From the NCBI GenBank assembly GCA_964645715.1, contig CAZYAO010000001.1, forward strand, positions 62,001 through 126,000: 64,000 nt of DNA, written 5' to 3'. A program made the position numbers and the translations under genes. How positions within the stretch are numbered: position 1 is the first letter of the stretch; each line of letters opens with the position of its first letter. The notes under the pieces are model-generated. The model was given only the letters and a program-made list of their open reading frames with translations, made no database searches and was not told the DNA's origin. Below are positions 8,576-17,099 of the stretch, in pieces. The stretch comes from JAUMBM01 sp964645715 (GTDB taxonomy: Bacteria; Bacteroidota; Bacteroidia; Chitinophagales; Saprospiraceae).

Positions 8576-10713
8576 ATGAGGCTATTCCTACTCAGTTGCT
8601 TGTTGGTGCTTGGGGCCGTCATGACGGCCATTGCACAACCGCCTTGCCCGCCGGGACAAAACTCTGTCATCCTGTCTATTCGGACAGATGGCTACGGTTA
8701 TGAAATTTCGTGGCAGGTGAGAAACCTAATCACAGGTCAGGTATATGGCGCTGTGGCCCCCAATACGTATGCCAATAACCAATTGTATCAGTCACAGGTT
8801 TGCGTCCCGGATACAGCCTGCATTGTTGTCGAGGTATTGGATACCTACGGCGATGGTCTGTTGGGTGCCGGTTATCTCGTGATTACCTACGACGGTGATA
8901 CTTTGGCCAATGATCCCGCATATACATTCAGCCATCAAGTATTTGCCGGGTGTAGTTCAGGCCAATCCTGCGAAACAGCCACCACCGTGGGACTGGGTCA
9001 GTATACCACCTCCTTCGATGATCACTGGTATGCCTTTACACCCGACTCCGTGGGCACTTACCTCATAACCACCTGTGGGCTGTCCAATTGTGATACCAAA
9101 ATATGGCTATACGAAGGATGTAGTGCCAACAGCACGAGCGAGGACAATGCCGGTACAATTTTCTTCGATGATGACAGCAATGGCTGCGCTCCGCAGGCAC
9201 AAGTCGAAGGCTGGTTTGCTGCCGGAACCACCTACCTCATTCGTATAGGCGACAATACAAATGCTTGCGGCGATTCCATCACTTGGGAACTCACCTACAT
9301 AGGGCCTGTAACAGGCTGTACAGATCCTGGTTCCTGCAATTTCAATCCTCTGGCCACCATTGATGACGGTTCCTGTCTGCCGCAGAGCCATCCCGACTGT
9401 CCGGCAGGTCCTGATTTGGTTATGCGACAGGATGTGCTCATCAACAGTCTGCAACAAGGTGTGGTCAATTCCGTTGATCCTTGTCTCATCGAAGAGGGTT
9501 GTATGCGCGGTTATGGTATGCGTGATGTGGTCAGGTTCTCTACTCGCATCGATAACATTGGTGAGAAAGACTACCTTATAGGGCAGCCTTCTTTCAATAA
9601 CAATCAGTTTACCTGGAATAATTGCCACAGCCATTTTCACTACGATGGCTATGCGGAGTATATCCTCTTCAGCAGCACTGGCGAGCGCCTCCCGGCTGGC
9701 TTCAAAAATGGGTTTTGTGTGCTTGACCTAGGGTGTATGTGGGGTAGTTCCCGCTATGGCTGCAATTATATGGGTATTTCTGCAGGCTGCTATGACGAGT
9801 ACTGGGCAGGCCTTAGCTGTCAGTGGATAGATGTCACCGATGTAGCCGACGGTGATTATACCTTTGTTACCCGTGTCAACTGGGACAATGCCCCCGACGC
9901 GCTCGGTCAACTGGAAAGGGACACCATCAACAACTGGGCACAGGTCTGTATCAACATCGACCGTAGCTCCGGACAGCTGGTGGTCACAACCGATCCAAAC
10001 TGTCCTACTTACCAGGATTGTGCAGGTCAGTTGTATGGCCCACTGGTTACCGATTGTCGGGGCGAGTGCGGAGGCAGCGCTTTGCGGGGTGATCTCAATG
10101 AAAACGGTAGCCAGGAAATCATCGATGCTACCGAATATATCGATGCCATCATTGCCGGCAGCACTGATGTAACTGCCTGTAACGATCTCAATGCCGATGG
10201 CCGCTTGTCTGTCTACGACGCTTCGCTCTTGAGCAGCTGTGTAAATTTTGGCGCTATTCATAACCATCCCGGTGAAGGTGCCCACGATCATTGTAATTTC
10301 CCTGGCGGACTTACCAATTTTCTGGATACGGTAACCCTCACCCTCCAGGAGGTCAATTTTGAAGAGGGCTGGCTTGATATTGCTATCAAAAATCCTTCTT
10401 CTCGTATCAACGCCTGGCAGCTTCGTACCAGCGGTGTGGCCCTGACCGACGTGGTAAGCTTGGTCGATCCGCAGGTATACCCGATTGCTCCGCGCCTTAG
10501 CATGGCCGACAGCATCGTGCTCGGCATAAGCTACCAGGATTCTATGATCAACAGGTCGCCTGACTTCCAGCCGCTGTGCCGCATATTTTTCTCGGACATG
10601 AGCTCCGATTTTGTGTGTCTTGCCGAGGCTATCGATATCGTCAATGAGCGCCAGGAGAAAACTGTGGTTGTCATCGAAGAAGGCTGCGCTGAGCGCATCG
10701 TCAACAGTACCAA
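8576..10713 (+). CDS. Secreted protein with lysyl-oxidase-like and dockerin-like domains (3' end in gap)
   Basis: At least 712 aa are visible before a 100-N gap. Residues 1-20 form a signal peptide (MRLFLLSCLLVLGAVMTAIA). A pre-peptidase C-terminal-like beta domain (about 130-240) is followed by a Cys-rich GCTDPGSCNFNPLATIDDGSC repeat, common in Bacteroidota secreted proteins. Residues about 280-470 resemble lysyl oxidase: W347NNCHSHFH matches the copper-binding WxxCHxHxH, and DVVRFSTRIDN, WNDCxxH-like and DLGCMWG segments flank it. A dockerin-like EF-hand pair follows (GDLNENGSQEIIDATEYIDAI and DLNADGRLSVYDASLL, from residue 505). The C-terminus, probably a type IX sorting domain, is lost in the gap. 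Lysyl oxidases deaminate lysine side chains; enzyme activity here is inference. Confidence 0.8.
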
Positions 10714-10813
10714 NNNNNNNNNNNNNNNNNNNNNNNNNNNNNNNNNNNNNNNNNNNNNNNNNNNNNNNNNNNNNNNNNNNNNNNNNNNNNNNNNNNNNNN
10801 NNNNNNNNNNNNN
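10714..10813. other. Assembly gap (100 N)
   Basis: Exactly 100 unknown bases, the usual placeholder for a scaffold gap of unknown length. The reading frames that appear to run across it from both sides are artefacts. The 3' end of the lysyl-oxidase-like gene and possibly further genes are missing here. Confidence 0.97.
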
Positions 10814-10814
10814 C

Positions 10815-11630
10815 ATGAAAAAGATACTCTTCCCCACAGACTTTTCGGCGGCAGCCAACGATGCACTAGCCTATGCGCTGGCATTTGCCAACCGCTGGGA
10901 TTGTGAACTTGGCCTGCTGCATGCGTACAAAGTTTACAGTCCTACGGGTACGCTGGTCTCCATGGAGCCTTTTATCGAGGAGACTGCACGCAAAGAAATG
11001 CAAAAGACTGTCGCAGACAGTCAGGGTCTACTGCACCGGCCTGAGCTACTGAGGTCTGTTCTCCTGCGGGGCGATGCCATCCCTGTTATTGCTAGCCATG
11101 CAGAGGAAGAAAAATACGATTTGATTATCATGGGCACTCAGGGAGCCAGTGGTCTGCGCGAAATTCTGTTGGGCAGCATCACCGCTGGTGTTATCCGCGC
11201 CACGGAGGTTCCGGTGCTGGCCATACCCGCCAATTTTACTTTTCAGCCACCGCAGGAGATTGTGCTGGCTATGGATCAGCAGGGGATCTCTGACCCTACA
11301 ATCCTCAGCCCACTGGTCGCTATTGCCAAAACCTTCGATGCAACCATCCGAATTTTCCATCAGGATACGGGTCCCGGTGACATCGGTATCGATCCGGCCA
11401 TCGATGACTTGCTGCAGGGCATAGAGCACTCCTTCCACTACGAACTGGAAGAAGGCGAAGTATACAGAAGCATCCGGGATTTTACAGCTGAAATTTCTGC
11501 GGATATGCTCTGCATGATACATCGCAAGCGCAGTTTTCTGGAGGATATTTTTCACCAAAGTGCCACACGGCACACTGTCAATCGGACGGAGCGCCCGTTG
11601 CTGGTGCTCCACGATGCTCTCGGTATTTAA
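10815..11630 (+). CDS. Universal stress protein, tandem UspA domains
   Basis: A 271-aa protein with two Usp domains. The first carries KKILFPTDFSAAANDALAYALAFA and the ATP-binding pattern GTQGASGLREILLGSITAGVI before VPVLAIP. The second (about residues 145-271) begins EIVLAMDQQG and ends ERPLLVLHDALGI, but lacks a complete GxxGxxxxxxxxxG loop, so only the first domain is likely to bind ATP. Usp proteins are cytoplasmic stress-response proteins. The ATG sits 2 nt after the gap, so its promoter is unknown. Its stop overlaps the stop of the convergent barrel gene by 3 nt. Confidence 0.9.
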   Translation: MKKILFPTDFSAAANDALAYALAFANRWDCELGLLHAYKVYSPTGTLVSMEPFIEETARKEMQKTVADSQGLLHRPELLRSVLLRGDAIPVIASHAEEEKYDLIIMGTQGASGLREILLGSITAGVIRATEVPVLAIPANFTFQPPQEIVLAMDQQGISDPTILSPLVAIAKTFDATIRIFHQDTGPGDIGIDPAIDDLLQGIEHSFHYELEEGEVYRSIRDFTAEISADMLCMIHRKRSFLEDIFHQSATRHTVNRTERPLLVLHDALGI

Positions 11631-12802
11631 TAACTAAACTTGAGCCGCAGGAAGAATGCCTGCAGGGGGCTGCGATAGCCTTGGGTATCACTTTTTTCCA
11701 TGACTACCTGCCCCACCAGGTCCAGGCTCCAGTTGTCTGCCATAGAAAGCGACAGGCTGGGGTTGGCAAAAAGCGGATGCGTAGCGTTGGGACTATAGAT
11801 AAGTGCCAGTCCGGCATTTAGCAAGGGTGTCAGCGGGTAGCTGGCCTGACTGAGCAGCGCCCATCGGTAGGGGTAGAGATTTCTGGCCGAAAGTTCAAAG
11901 TCAAACAAGCTCACAATGCTCCCGCCTGTCTGCCCGTTGCTGTTGTACAAGATACCCCAATTGCCGTACAGGCCGCTGCCAAAAACATAGTCGATGCCCA
12001 GCGTGGCTGCAAGATTGTGGCGCTGGCCTTCGGCCGGCAGGTGATAAAAATACGTCCACTCCCCTTTGAATCCGGCATTGCCGAGGTTACCGGCCCAGCC
12101 GCCGCCCAGCAGCCAGTCGCGGCGGGCATAGCCGCCAATCAGCTGCCAGTCGTAGCTACCTCGATTGAATACCCAGCGGCCTGCCACTGCAGCCTCCTGC
12201 CAGCTTCGCCCGGCTCGCGCAGCAAGCTCCACACTGCCGGCAAAACCAGTGAAATAACGCAACCGAAGCGCATCGCTGCCAGGTCGCTCTTCGTAATCGA
12301 AATCCGTAAAGGCAAATGCATTGAAAATATCGTTGGGATTCCAAATATTGCTGATACCCCAGTTGACCCGCTGCCGCCCCAGACGCAGTTCCCAGCGCTG
12401 AGCCGTGTAAGCTACAAAAGCCCGGTCAAGTACACTGTGACCTACCCACTGCCCATCGTCGACCCATGTCTTCGATAAGTTGAGCCAGTCATTGGCGGCC
12501 GCATCAATCTGTGCTGCATAACCGGAATTAAGGCGCACGAGGTCTCCATAAAACAGCCGCGTGCGCAGGCCGGCCTGCAGCTCCCAGCGGTCGCCGGGCT
12601 GGTAGCGAAGATTGAGGCGGTGGTGAAAAAAATTGTCCTGCAGCAGCGGCGTATTATTTCCAGAGAAAAAGAGTAGTGTCTGCAGATTTTTTACATACCC
12701 ACCCAGCTCCCAGGGAGAAACCGCCACAACGAGGCTATCTGCCTGCGCTGCCAGTCGCAGCGGCAGCAACAACAATATGAGCAGGCGACCACATTTTTTC
12801 AT
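11627..12802 (-). CDS. Outer-membrane beta-barrel protein of the ABC operon
   Basis: The 391-aa product has a signal peptide (MKKCGRLLILLLLPLRLAAQ). Alternating hydrophobic/aromatic strands and a C-terminal tyrosine (FFLRLKFSY) are typical of outer-membrane barrels. The segment GRQRVNWGISNIWNPNDIFN resembles the DUF1302 porin-like group found beside LolA-like proteins and FtsX permeases. Its ATG overlaps the stop of the ATPase gene (ATGA-type overlap at 12799-12802), so it is the last gene of a five-gene leftward operon. It may be the outer-membrane end of the system built by the upstream genes. The substrate is unknown. Confidence 0.75.
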   Translation of the reverse strand: MKKCGRLLILLLLPLRLAAQADSLVVAVSPWELGGYVKNLQTLLFFSGNNTPLLQDNFFHHRLNLRYQPGDRWELQAGLRTRLFYGDLVRLNSGYAAQIDAAANDWLNLSKTWVDDGQWVGHSVLDRAFVAYTAQRWELRLGRQRVNWGISNIWNPNDIFNAFAFTDFDYEERPGSDALRLRYFTGFAGSVELAARAGRSWQEAAVAGRWVFNRGSYDWQLIGGYARRDWLLGGGWAGNLGNAGFKGEWTYFYHLPAEGQRHNLAATLGIDYVFGSGLYGNWGILYNSNGQTGGSIVSLFDFELSARNLYPYRWALLSQASYPLTPLLNAGLALIYSPNATHPLFANPSLSLSMADNWSLDLVGQVVMEKSDTQGYRSPLQAFFLRLKFSY

Positions 12803-13533
12803 ACCTGCCGACGTATTTCGTCGCCCGCAAGCTTGCCGTCTTCCAGCCGAATGACGCGCCGGGCGCGATCAATCACCCGCTGATCGTGCGTGCTAAAAAT
12901 AAAGGTTATCCCCTCCTGCTGATTGAGCTGGTCCATAATGTCGAGCAGCTTCGAAGCTGCTACCGAGTCGAGATTGGCAGTGGGCTCATCTGCCAGCACA
13001 AAGGCTGGCTTGGCGGCTAGCGCGCGGGCGACCGCCACGCGCTGCTGCTGCCCGCCCGACATTTCGGCGGGCCGCTTATCCATCTGATCGGTCAGGCCAA
13101 CCGCCGCAAGCAGCTCGCGAGTACGCGCCTCACGCTCAGCCTTCGGTCTTCCCTGCAGCAGCATCACAAACTCTGTATTCTCCCGGGCCGTCAGCACGGG
13201 AATCAAGTTGTAGGCCTGAAAAACAAAACCGATGTGCTCCCGGCGAAAGTCTATCAGCTCGGCATCCGTCAGCTCGGTAATATTGTGCCCGCCAACCCAT
13301 ACCGTACCACTGCTGGGCCGATCCAGCCCCCCAATGATGTTGAGCAGGGTAGTTTTGCCGGAACCCGACGGACCAACGATGGCCGTAAATTCACCTGCCT
13401 CAATGGACAGGCTTAGCTCACTGAGCGCTACCACCGGAATTTTATCGGGATTGTAGACTTTGCCAACTTTTTCGGCTGTGATGACCGCTTCTTTCATATT
13501 ATGGCTTGTAAAAGACTGTGTAAAAATGCTCAT
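12799..13533 (-). CDS. ABC transporter ATP-binding protein (LolD/MacB type)
   Basis: A 244-aa ATPase with Walker A GPSGSGKTT, Q-loop VFQAYNLIPVLTAREN, signature SGGQQQRVAVARAL, Walker B FVLADEPTANLD and H-loop STHD. The sequence is of the LolD/MacB class, which powers FtsX-type permeases that work by mechanotransmission rather than by classic import or export. The ATG at 13533 overlaps the stop of the upstream permease (ATGA), suggesting translational coupling. Family similarity, however, begins at the internal Met at 13497 (MKEAVITAEKVGKVY), which is the alternative start. Confidence 0.93.
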   Translation of the reverse strand: MSIFTQSFTSHNMKEAVITAEKVGKVYNPDKIPVVALSELSLSIEAGEFTAIVGPSGSGKTTLLNIIGGLDRPSSGTVWVGGHNITELTDAELIDFRREHIGFVFQAYNLIPVLTARENTEFVMLLQGRPKAEREARTRELLAAVGLTDQMDKRPAEMSGGQQQRVAVARALAAKPAFVLADEPTANLDSVAASKLLDIMDQLNQQEGITFIFSTHDQRVIDRARRVIRLEDGKLAGDEIRRQV

Positions 13534-14741
13534 CGGGCAATGGCGCTCAGCGGCTGTAGCCGCACCGCCTTCCAGGCTGGGTAGACGGCTCCCAGCAGGG
13601 CTGTCACCACAACCGCCACGGCCATCTGGATATACATGGAGGCATCAAGCGCAGGGTAAATCACCTGTGTCAGTCCAAACTGCTCCATGCTGTCGGCAAA
13701 AGCAGACAAATCAATACCGCGCTTCCCAAGCCAGGCGACCGTTGCCCACCCCAGCAGCAGCCCCGGTAGACTCGCAGCCCCCGCCAACAAAACCGTCTCC
13801 AGCACAATCATAGCAAAAATCCTGCCCTTGCTCATGCCTATAGCCATGAGCATTCCCAGTTCGTGATAGCGCTCCAGCACTGCCATGAGCATGGTGTTGA
13901 CGATGCCAAACAGCAGTGCCAACATGATGATGCTGATGAAAATCGTGGCAGAAGTCTGCATCTGAGATTCATACAACTCTACGTCAGGCGAAAGTTCCCG
14001 GTAATTTTCAACACGGCTGTCCGGCAGGGATTGCTGCAGCTTGCGCTGCACAGCACCCATCTCCTCGGGCCTGTGCAACAGTATCGCGAGTTCGTGCGCC
14101 GCCTGCGGATCACCAAACAGCACATTTATCTCCCTGCGACTGACAAATACCGTCCCTTCATCAAAAGGGGTATTGCCAGTATCAAAAAAGCCTACAACAC
14201 GAAAAGCAGCAGCTGTGATATTGCCCTCTGCATCCTGAAAGGTAAGTACCACCTTGGCGCGAAGGCGAATTTTTAGTTTTTCGGCCAGCTTATCGCCCAG
14301 CAGCAGTTGGTGATGGCCCTGGGTTTCAAAGTAGTTGCCTTCCGTCAGCTTTTGGTCGAGCCGGGTAAGCGCCGCCTCTTCTGCAGGGTCTACACCCCGG
14401 ATCTGCACGCCGCGCGGTGTGCGGGCGGTTGTGAGCATACCATTGATCAATGTGCGGGCAGCAACAGTGCGCACGCGCTCATCCTGCCGGACAACAGCAA
14501 GCCGCTCGTCAGCACTATCCAGGAAATACTGGGCCTCGGCGTCTGCCGAAAAGTCCGGATGGTGTACCTGCAGATGGCCCAGGCTGTTTTCAATGGCACT
14601 GTCAACATAACCACGCACCATCCCCAGCGAAAAGCTGATCATAAATGCCAGTGACCATATGCCTATGACTATGGCCAGCATGACAACCATGCTGCGCATG
14701 CGACTGCGCCAGATGTTACGCCAGGCAATGGTAAAAAGCAT
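13530..14741 (-). CDS. FtsX/MacB-type ABC permease 2
   Basis: A 403-aa permease with an N-terminal transmembrane helix after LFTIAWRNIWRSRMRS, a large periplasmic MacB-PCD-like domain (about residues 45-250) and three C-terminal helices (SATIFISIIMLALLFGIVNTMLMAVLERYHELGMLMAIGMSK and onward). The conserved GIVNTM...ER..E.G.L.AIGM block is the LolC/FtsX signature. It follows a paralogous permease in the same operon, so the two probably form a LolC/LolE-like heterodimer with the ATPase immediately downstream. Confidence 0.9.
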   Translation of the reverse strand: MLFTIAWRNIWRSRMRSMVVMLAIVIGIWSLAFMISFSLGMVRGYVDSAIENSLGHLQVHHPDFSADAEAQYFLDSADERLAVVRQDERVRTVAARTLINGMLTTARTPRGVQIRGVDPAEEAALTRLDQKLTEGNYFETQGHHQLLLGDKLAEKLKIRLRAKVVLTFQDAEGNITAAAFRVVGFFDTGNTPFDEGTVFVSRREINVLFGDPQAAHELAILLHRPEEMGAVQRKLQQSLPDSRVENYRELSPDVELYESQMQTSATIFISIIMLALLFGIVNTMLMAVLERYHELGMLMAIGMSKGRIFAMIVLETVLLAGAASLPGLLLGWATVAWLGKRGIDLSAFADSMEQFGLTQVIYPALDASMYIQMAVAVVVTALLGAVYPAWKAVRLQPLSAIAR

Positions 14742-14757
14742 ACATAAACTGTTTTTT

Positions 14758-14777
14758 GCAGCGGCAGCTGCCGCTGC
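14758..14777. repeat. 20-nt perfect palindrome between the two permease genes
   Basis: GCAGCGGCAGCTGCCGCTGC is a perfect GC-rich inverted repeat in the 92-nt gap between two same-strand permease genes. On the minus strand it is followed by A residues, not T residues, so it is not a classic terminator for this operon. It may act as an RNA hairpin that sets relative expression or mRNA stability. Confidence 0.6.
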
Positions 14778-14833
14778 GCAAGTAAACGACTGCTCCCCGG
14801 CGCCTCAAGGCGGTCGGGTTTTTTTTAAAAAAA

Positions 14834-16063
14834 TCAGGCACGCATAGAGCGCACAGCGTCCATACGTGCAATCCGCCAGAAAGGGTAGATGGCTAGTACG
14901 GAGGTGATTGCCAAAATAATCAATGCCTGACTGGTGAAAATATCGATATCAACAGAAGCCGGCAAAATGGCCTCAAAGCCGAATTTCTCGTAGGCCTTTA
15001 CGGCCGATTCACCCATGATCATCAGGTCAATAGGGTGGTGGTGAAAATAGAGGACTACTGGCAAACTGAGCGCTATACCTGCCACAACGCCCAGGCTGCT
15101 CATCAGCAGGATCTCTACCCAGGTAATAATGGCCAGCTGCCGGCGACGCATACCAATGCCAATCAGTACTCCCATCTCGCGCTCGCGTTCTTTGAGCATC
15201 ATCAGGATGGTGCCGAATACGCCAAAAGCTATAATCAGGTAAAGTACCAGCATGACTATTCTGCTGCTGGCGGAGTCGAGTGCTTTGGCTTCCAGCAGCT
15301 CGGGCAGAAGCTGTTCCCAACGCATTACCTCGTAACGGCTGGTATCGAGCCTGCTCTGCAGGCCGGCAACTACGCCCGGCACGCTCCGCTTGTCAGCCAC
15401 ACGCAAGGCGAGCGACGTGGCACGCCCATTGGCATCCAGCCAGTGAGCAGCTGCCATTCTCGGTAGGTAGACCATGCGTTTGTTGAGGTCCGGCGATCCA
15501 AAATGTAACAATCCGCCTACGGGATACTTTCCGGCCGCATTGGCGCCATGGTAGCCCTGGCTAAGCAGGATGAGGGTATCGCCCAACCCTATACCCAGGC
15601 GTACGGCAACACCATCAGCAACGAGTACCTGGCCGGCGGCAGCATTTTTCCAGTAACTACCACTCTGTAGTCGGCTCGCCAGCCCAGTGAGTGAATCTTC
15701 TGCTGCCGGGTCAACACCAACAACCAACACCCCCGTTGTCTGTTCTTCGTTGGCTGCCAAAGCAAAGGTTTCTATCCGGGCAGAGACCCCTAGCAGGCCG
15801 GGTATTCCTTGTAGCTGCTGCTCGAGGCTGTTGTCGTAGGCCATCGATGCATCGACCGAGGGCTCTGCCCAATAGCCTTTTTCATGCACCTGTACGTAGC
15901 CGTAGTAGAAGTTGATGACGCTGTCAAGCATGTAATTCCAGGCTCCCCGCTGTATCGACTCCATAAAAATGGAGAAAAAAACTGCAAACATCACGGCAGC
16001 TGCCGTGATGAGCGTTCTTCGGCGGTTGCGCCAGATATTGCGCCAGGCTAGTGTAAAGAGCAT
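14834..16063 (-). CDS. FtsX/MacB-type ABC permease 1
   Basis: A 409-aa permease that is paralogous to the next gene. It begins LFTLAWRNIWRNRRRTLITAAAVMFAVFFSIFMESI (first helix), has a periplasmic domain to about residue 270, and ends with three helices. The SSRIVMLVLYLIIAFGVFGTILMMLKEREREMGVLIGIGMRR segment gives the FtsX-family signature. It starts 8 nt after the LolA-like gene and precedes permease 2 by 92 nt. The pair plus ATPase resembles the Lol machinery, but in Bacteroidota such sets with a LolA-like partner and a barrel are of unknown substrate. Confidence 0.9.
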   Translation of the reverse strand: MLFTLAWRNIWRNRRRTLITAAAVMFAVFFSIFMESIQRGAWNYMLDSVINFYYGYVQVHEKGYWAEPSVDASMAYDNSLEQQLQGIPGLLGVSARIETFALAANEEQTTGVLVVGVDPAAEDSLTGLASRLQSGSYWKNAAAGQVLVADGVAVRLGIGLGDTLILLSQGYHGANAAGKYPVGGLLHFGSPDLNKRMVYLPRMAAAHWLDANGRATSLALRVADKRSVPGVVAGLQSRLDTSRYEVMRWEQLLPELLEAKALDSASSRIVMLVLYLIIAFGVFGTILMMLKEREREMGVLIGIGMRRRQLAIITWVEILLMSSLGVVAGIALSLPVVLYFHHHPIDLMIMGESAVKAYEKFGFEAILPASVDIDIFTSQALIILAITSVLAIYPFWRIARMDAVRSMRA

Positions 16064-16071
16064 ACGTCTGT

Positions 16072-16821
16072 TCAGCGTACCCGCCGCATATTCTGTACGG
16101 TGAAAAAATCATCACTCATAGCTTCGTTGAAACGCAGGGATATGTACTCCACGACGGTCTTATTGCCAGGGGCATCGGCGGGGGTTACTTCTAGTATCGA
16201 TGGCAACAGCTGACCGCCCAATGTCTTGACTGATTTGCCTACCATGGTGTTGACCAGATAGTTGTCTTCATCATAAAACTCGGCTTTCAGCTGCATATAA
16301 TCCTGCTTATCAATCCACATCAGGATTTTCCCCCAGACCACCGCGACATTGGGCCGGGGCACCAACTCGAGCTTCCAGCAGCTGCGTCCCTCAATGGTTT
16401 CTGTGCCCAGTATGCGGTGCTGGTAGTCGTCTACCGAGGAAGATTCTTTTACTAAGTCATCGTTGGTGAAGTCCGAACCCATCCAGCTTTGAAGCAGCAT
16501 GCTGGGAGGCATTTTGATGGTGCGATCAATGGAGGGCTGCCAGTTCCACAACTCCCGACTTCGCTTCAGAAAAGCAGTACCCTGATCTCTGGCCGGCGCC
16601 GTAATGAGAATAAGTGCCAATTCGCTGCCTTTACTCCAGCTTTTCATGCGAATCTCTCTGGTCCATCCCGGCCGCACAATGGTCATCTTCATCTCACTAA
16701 AACTCGACTGACCTCGCATCTTGGCATCAGCCCGGCGGATGATTTCGGTAGCCGACTGCGCAGCTATCACGCCGGTACACAACAATACCAGCATGGTCAG
16801 ATAGGTGGTTCTTGTCTTCAT
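16072..16821 (-). CDS. LolA-like outer membrane lipoprotein-sorting protein
   Basis: The 249-aa protein has a signal peptide (MKTRTTYLTMLVLLCTGVIAAQ) and matches the LolA-like family that accompanies MacB/FtsX permeases: ADAKMRGQSSFSEMKMTIVRPGWTREIRMKSWSKG, then RDQGTAFLKRSRELWNWQPSIDRTIKMPPSMLLQSWMGSDFTNDDLV, and a second half built on EGRSCWKLELVPRP and WIDKQDYMQLKAEFYD. It is expected to be a periplasmic carrier with a half-open barrel. I start at the Met at 16821; a TATATTTG box at 16912-16919 covers the ORF's upstream start. First gene of the five-gene operon. Confidence 0.85.
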   Translation of the reverse strand: MKTRTTYLTMLVLLCTGVIAAQSATEIIRRADAKMRGQSSFSEMKMTIVRPGWTREIRMKSWSKGSELALILITAPARDQGTAFLKRSRELWNWQPSIDRTIKMPPSMLLQSWMGSDFTNDDLVKESSSVDDYQHRILGTETIEGRSCWKLELVPRPNVAVVWGKILMWIDKQDYMQLKAEFYDEDNYLVNTMVGKSVKTLGGQLLPSILEVTPADAPGNKTVVEYISLRFNEAMSDDFFTVQNMRRVR

Positions 16822-16911
16822 AAACTTTAGCGTTGTGAAGGCTGCCGCGCAATTTGCCGGCCGAAAAGCCTTACGACCCGCCATCAGCACACTGCTGCCA
16901 ACGGCTATGTA

Positions 16912-16919
16912 CAAATATA
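16912..16919 (-). promoter_or_regulatory. -7 element (TATATTTG) upstream of the LolA-like operon
   Basis: TATATTTG on the minus strand matches TANNTTTG and would start a transcript with an approximately 80-nt leader. I do not find a TTG at 19-21 nt upstream, so the -33 element is weak or absent. Confidence 0.45.
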
Positions 16920-16980
16920 CGCCCTATTCGCTTTGCCCGCCTGCTTTTGCACAACTATTTGGTTATGTAACGATGCTCGT

Positions 16981-17011
16981 TGCAGCTATGGTGTGCTTGT
17001 CGTATATTTGC
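16981..17011 (+). promoter_or_regulatory. Promoter of prfA (TTG-N20-TATATTTG)
   Basis: TTG at 16981-16983 is separated by exactly 20 nt from TATATTTG at 17004-17011, a full match to the Bacteroidota promoter. It lies about 90 nt before the prfA start codon. Confidence 0.75.
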
Positions 17012-17099
17012 AGGCCGAAATGGCCGATGTTGAAACCATTGTCGGCCTGCCTGTGTTACAGCTTGAAAGCTGTAAGAACCTATAAAGTATTCGTAAACA

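Noticed and set aside
9728..10858. Large leftward ORF antisense to the lysyl-oxidase-like gene
   Set aside because: It runs across the N gap and opposes a gene with a signal peptide and clear domains; its translation has no recognisable feature.
10611..11630. A fusion of upstream sequence with the universal stress protein across the gap
   Set aside because: The frame passes through 100 N. The Usp domain starts cleanly at the ATG at 10815.
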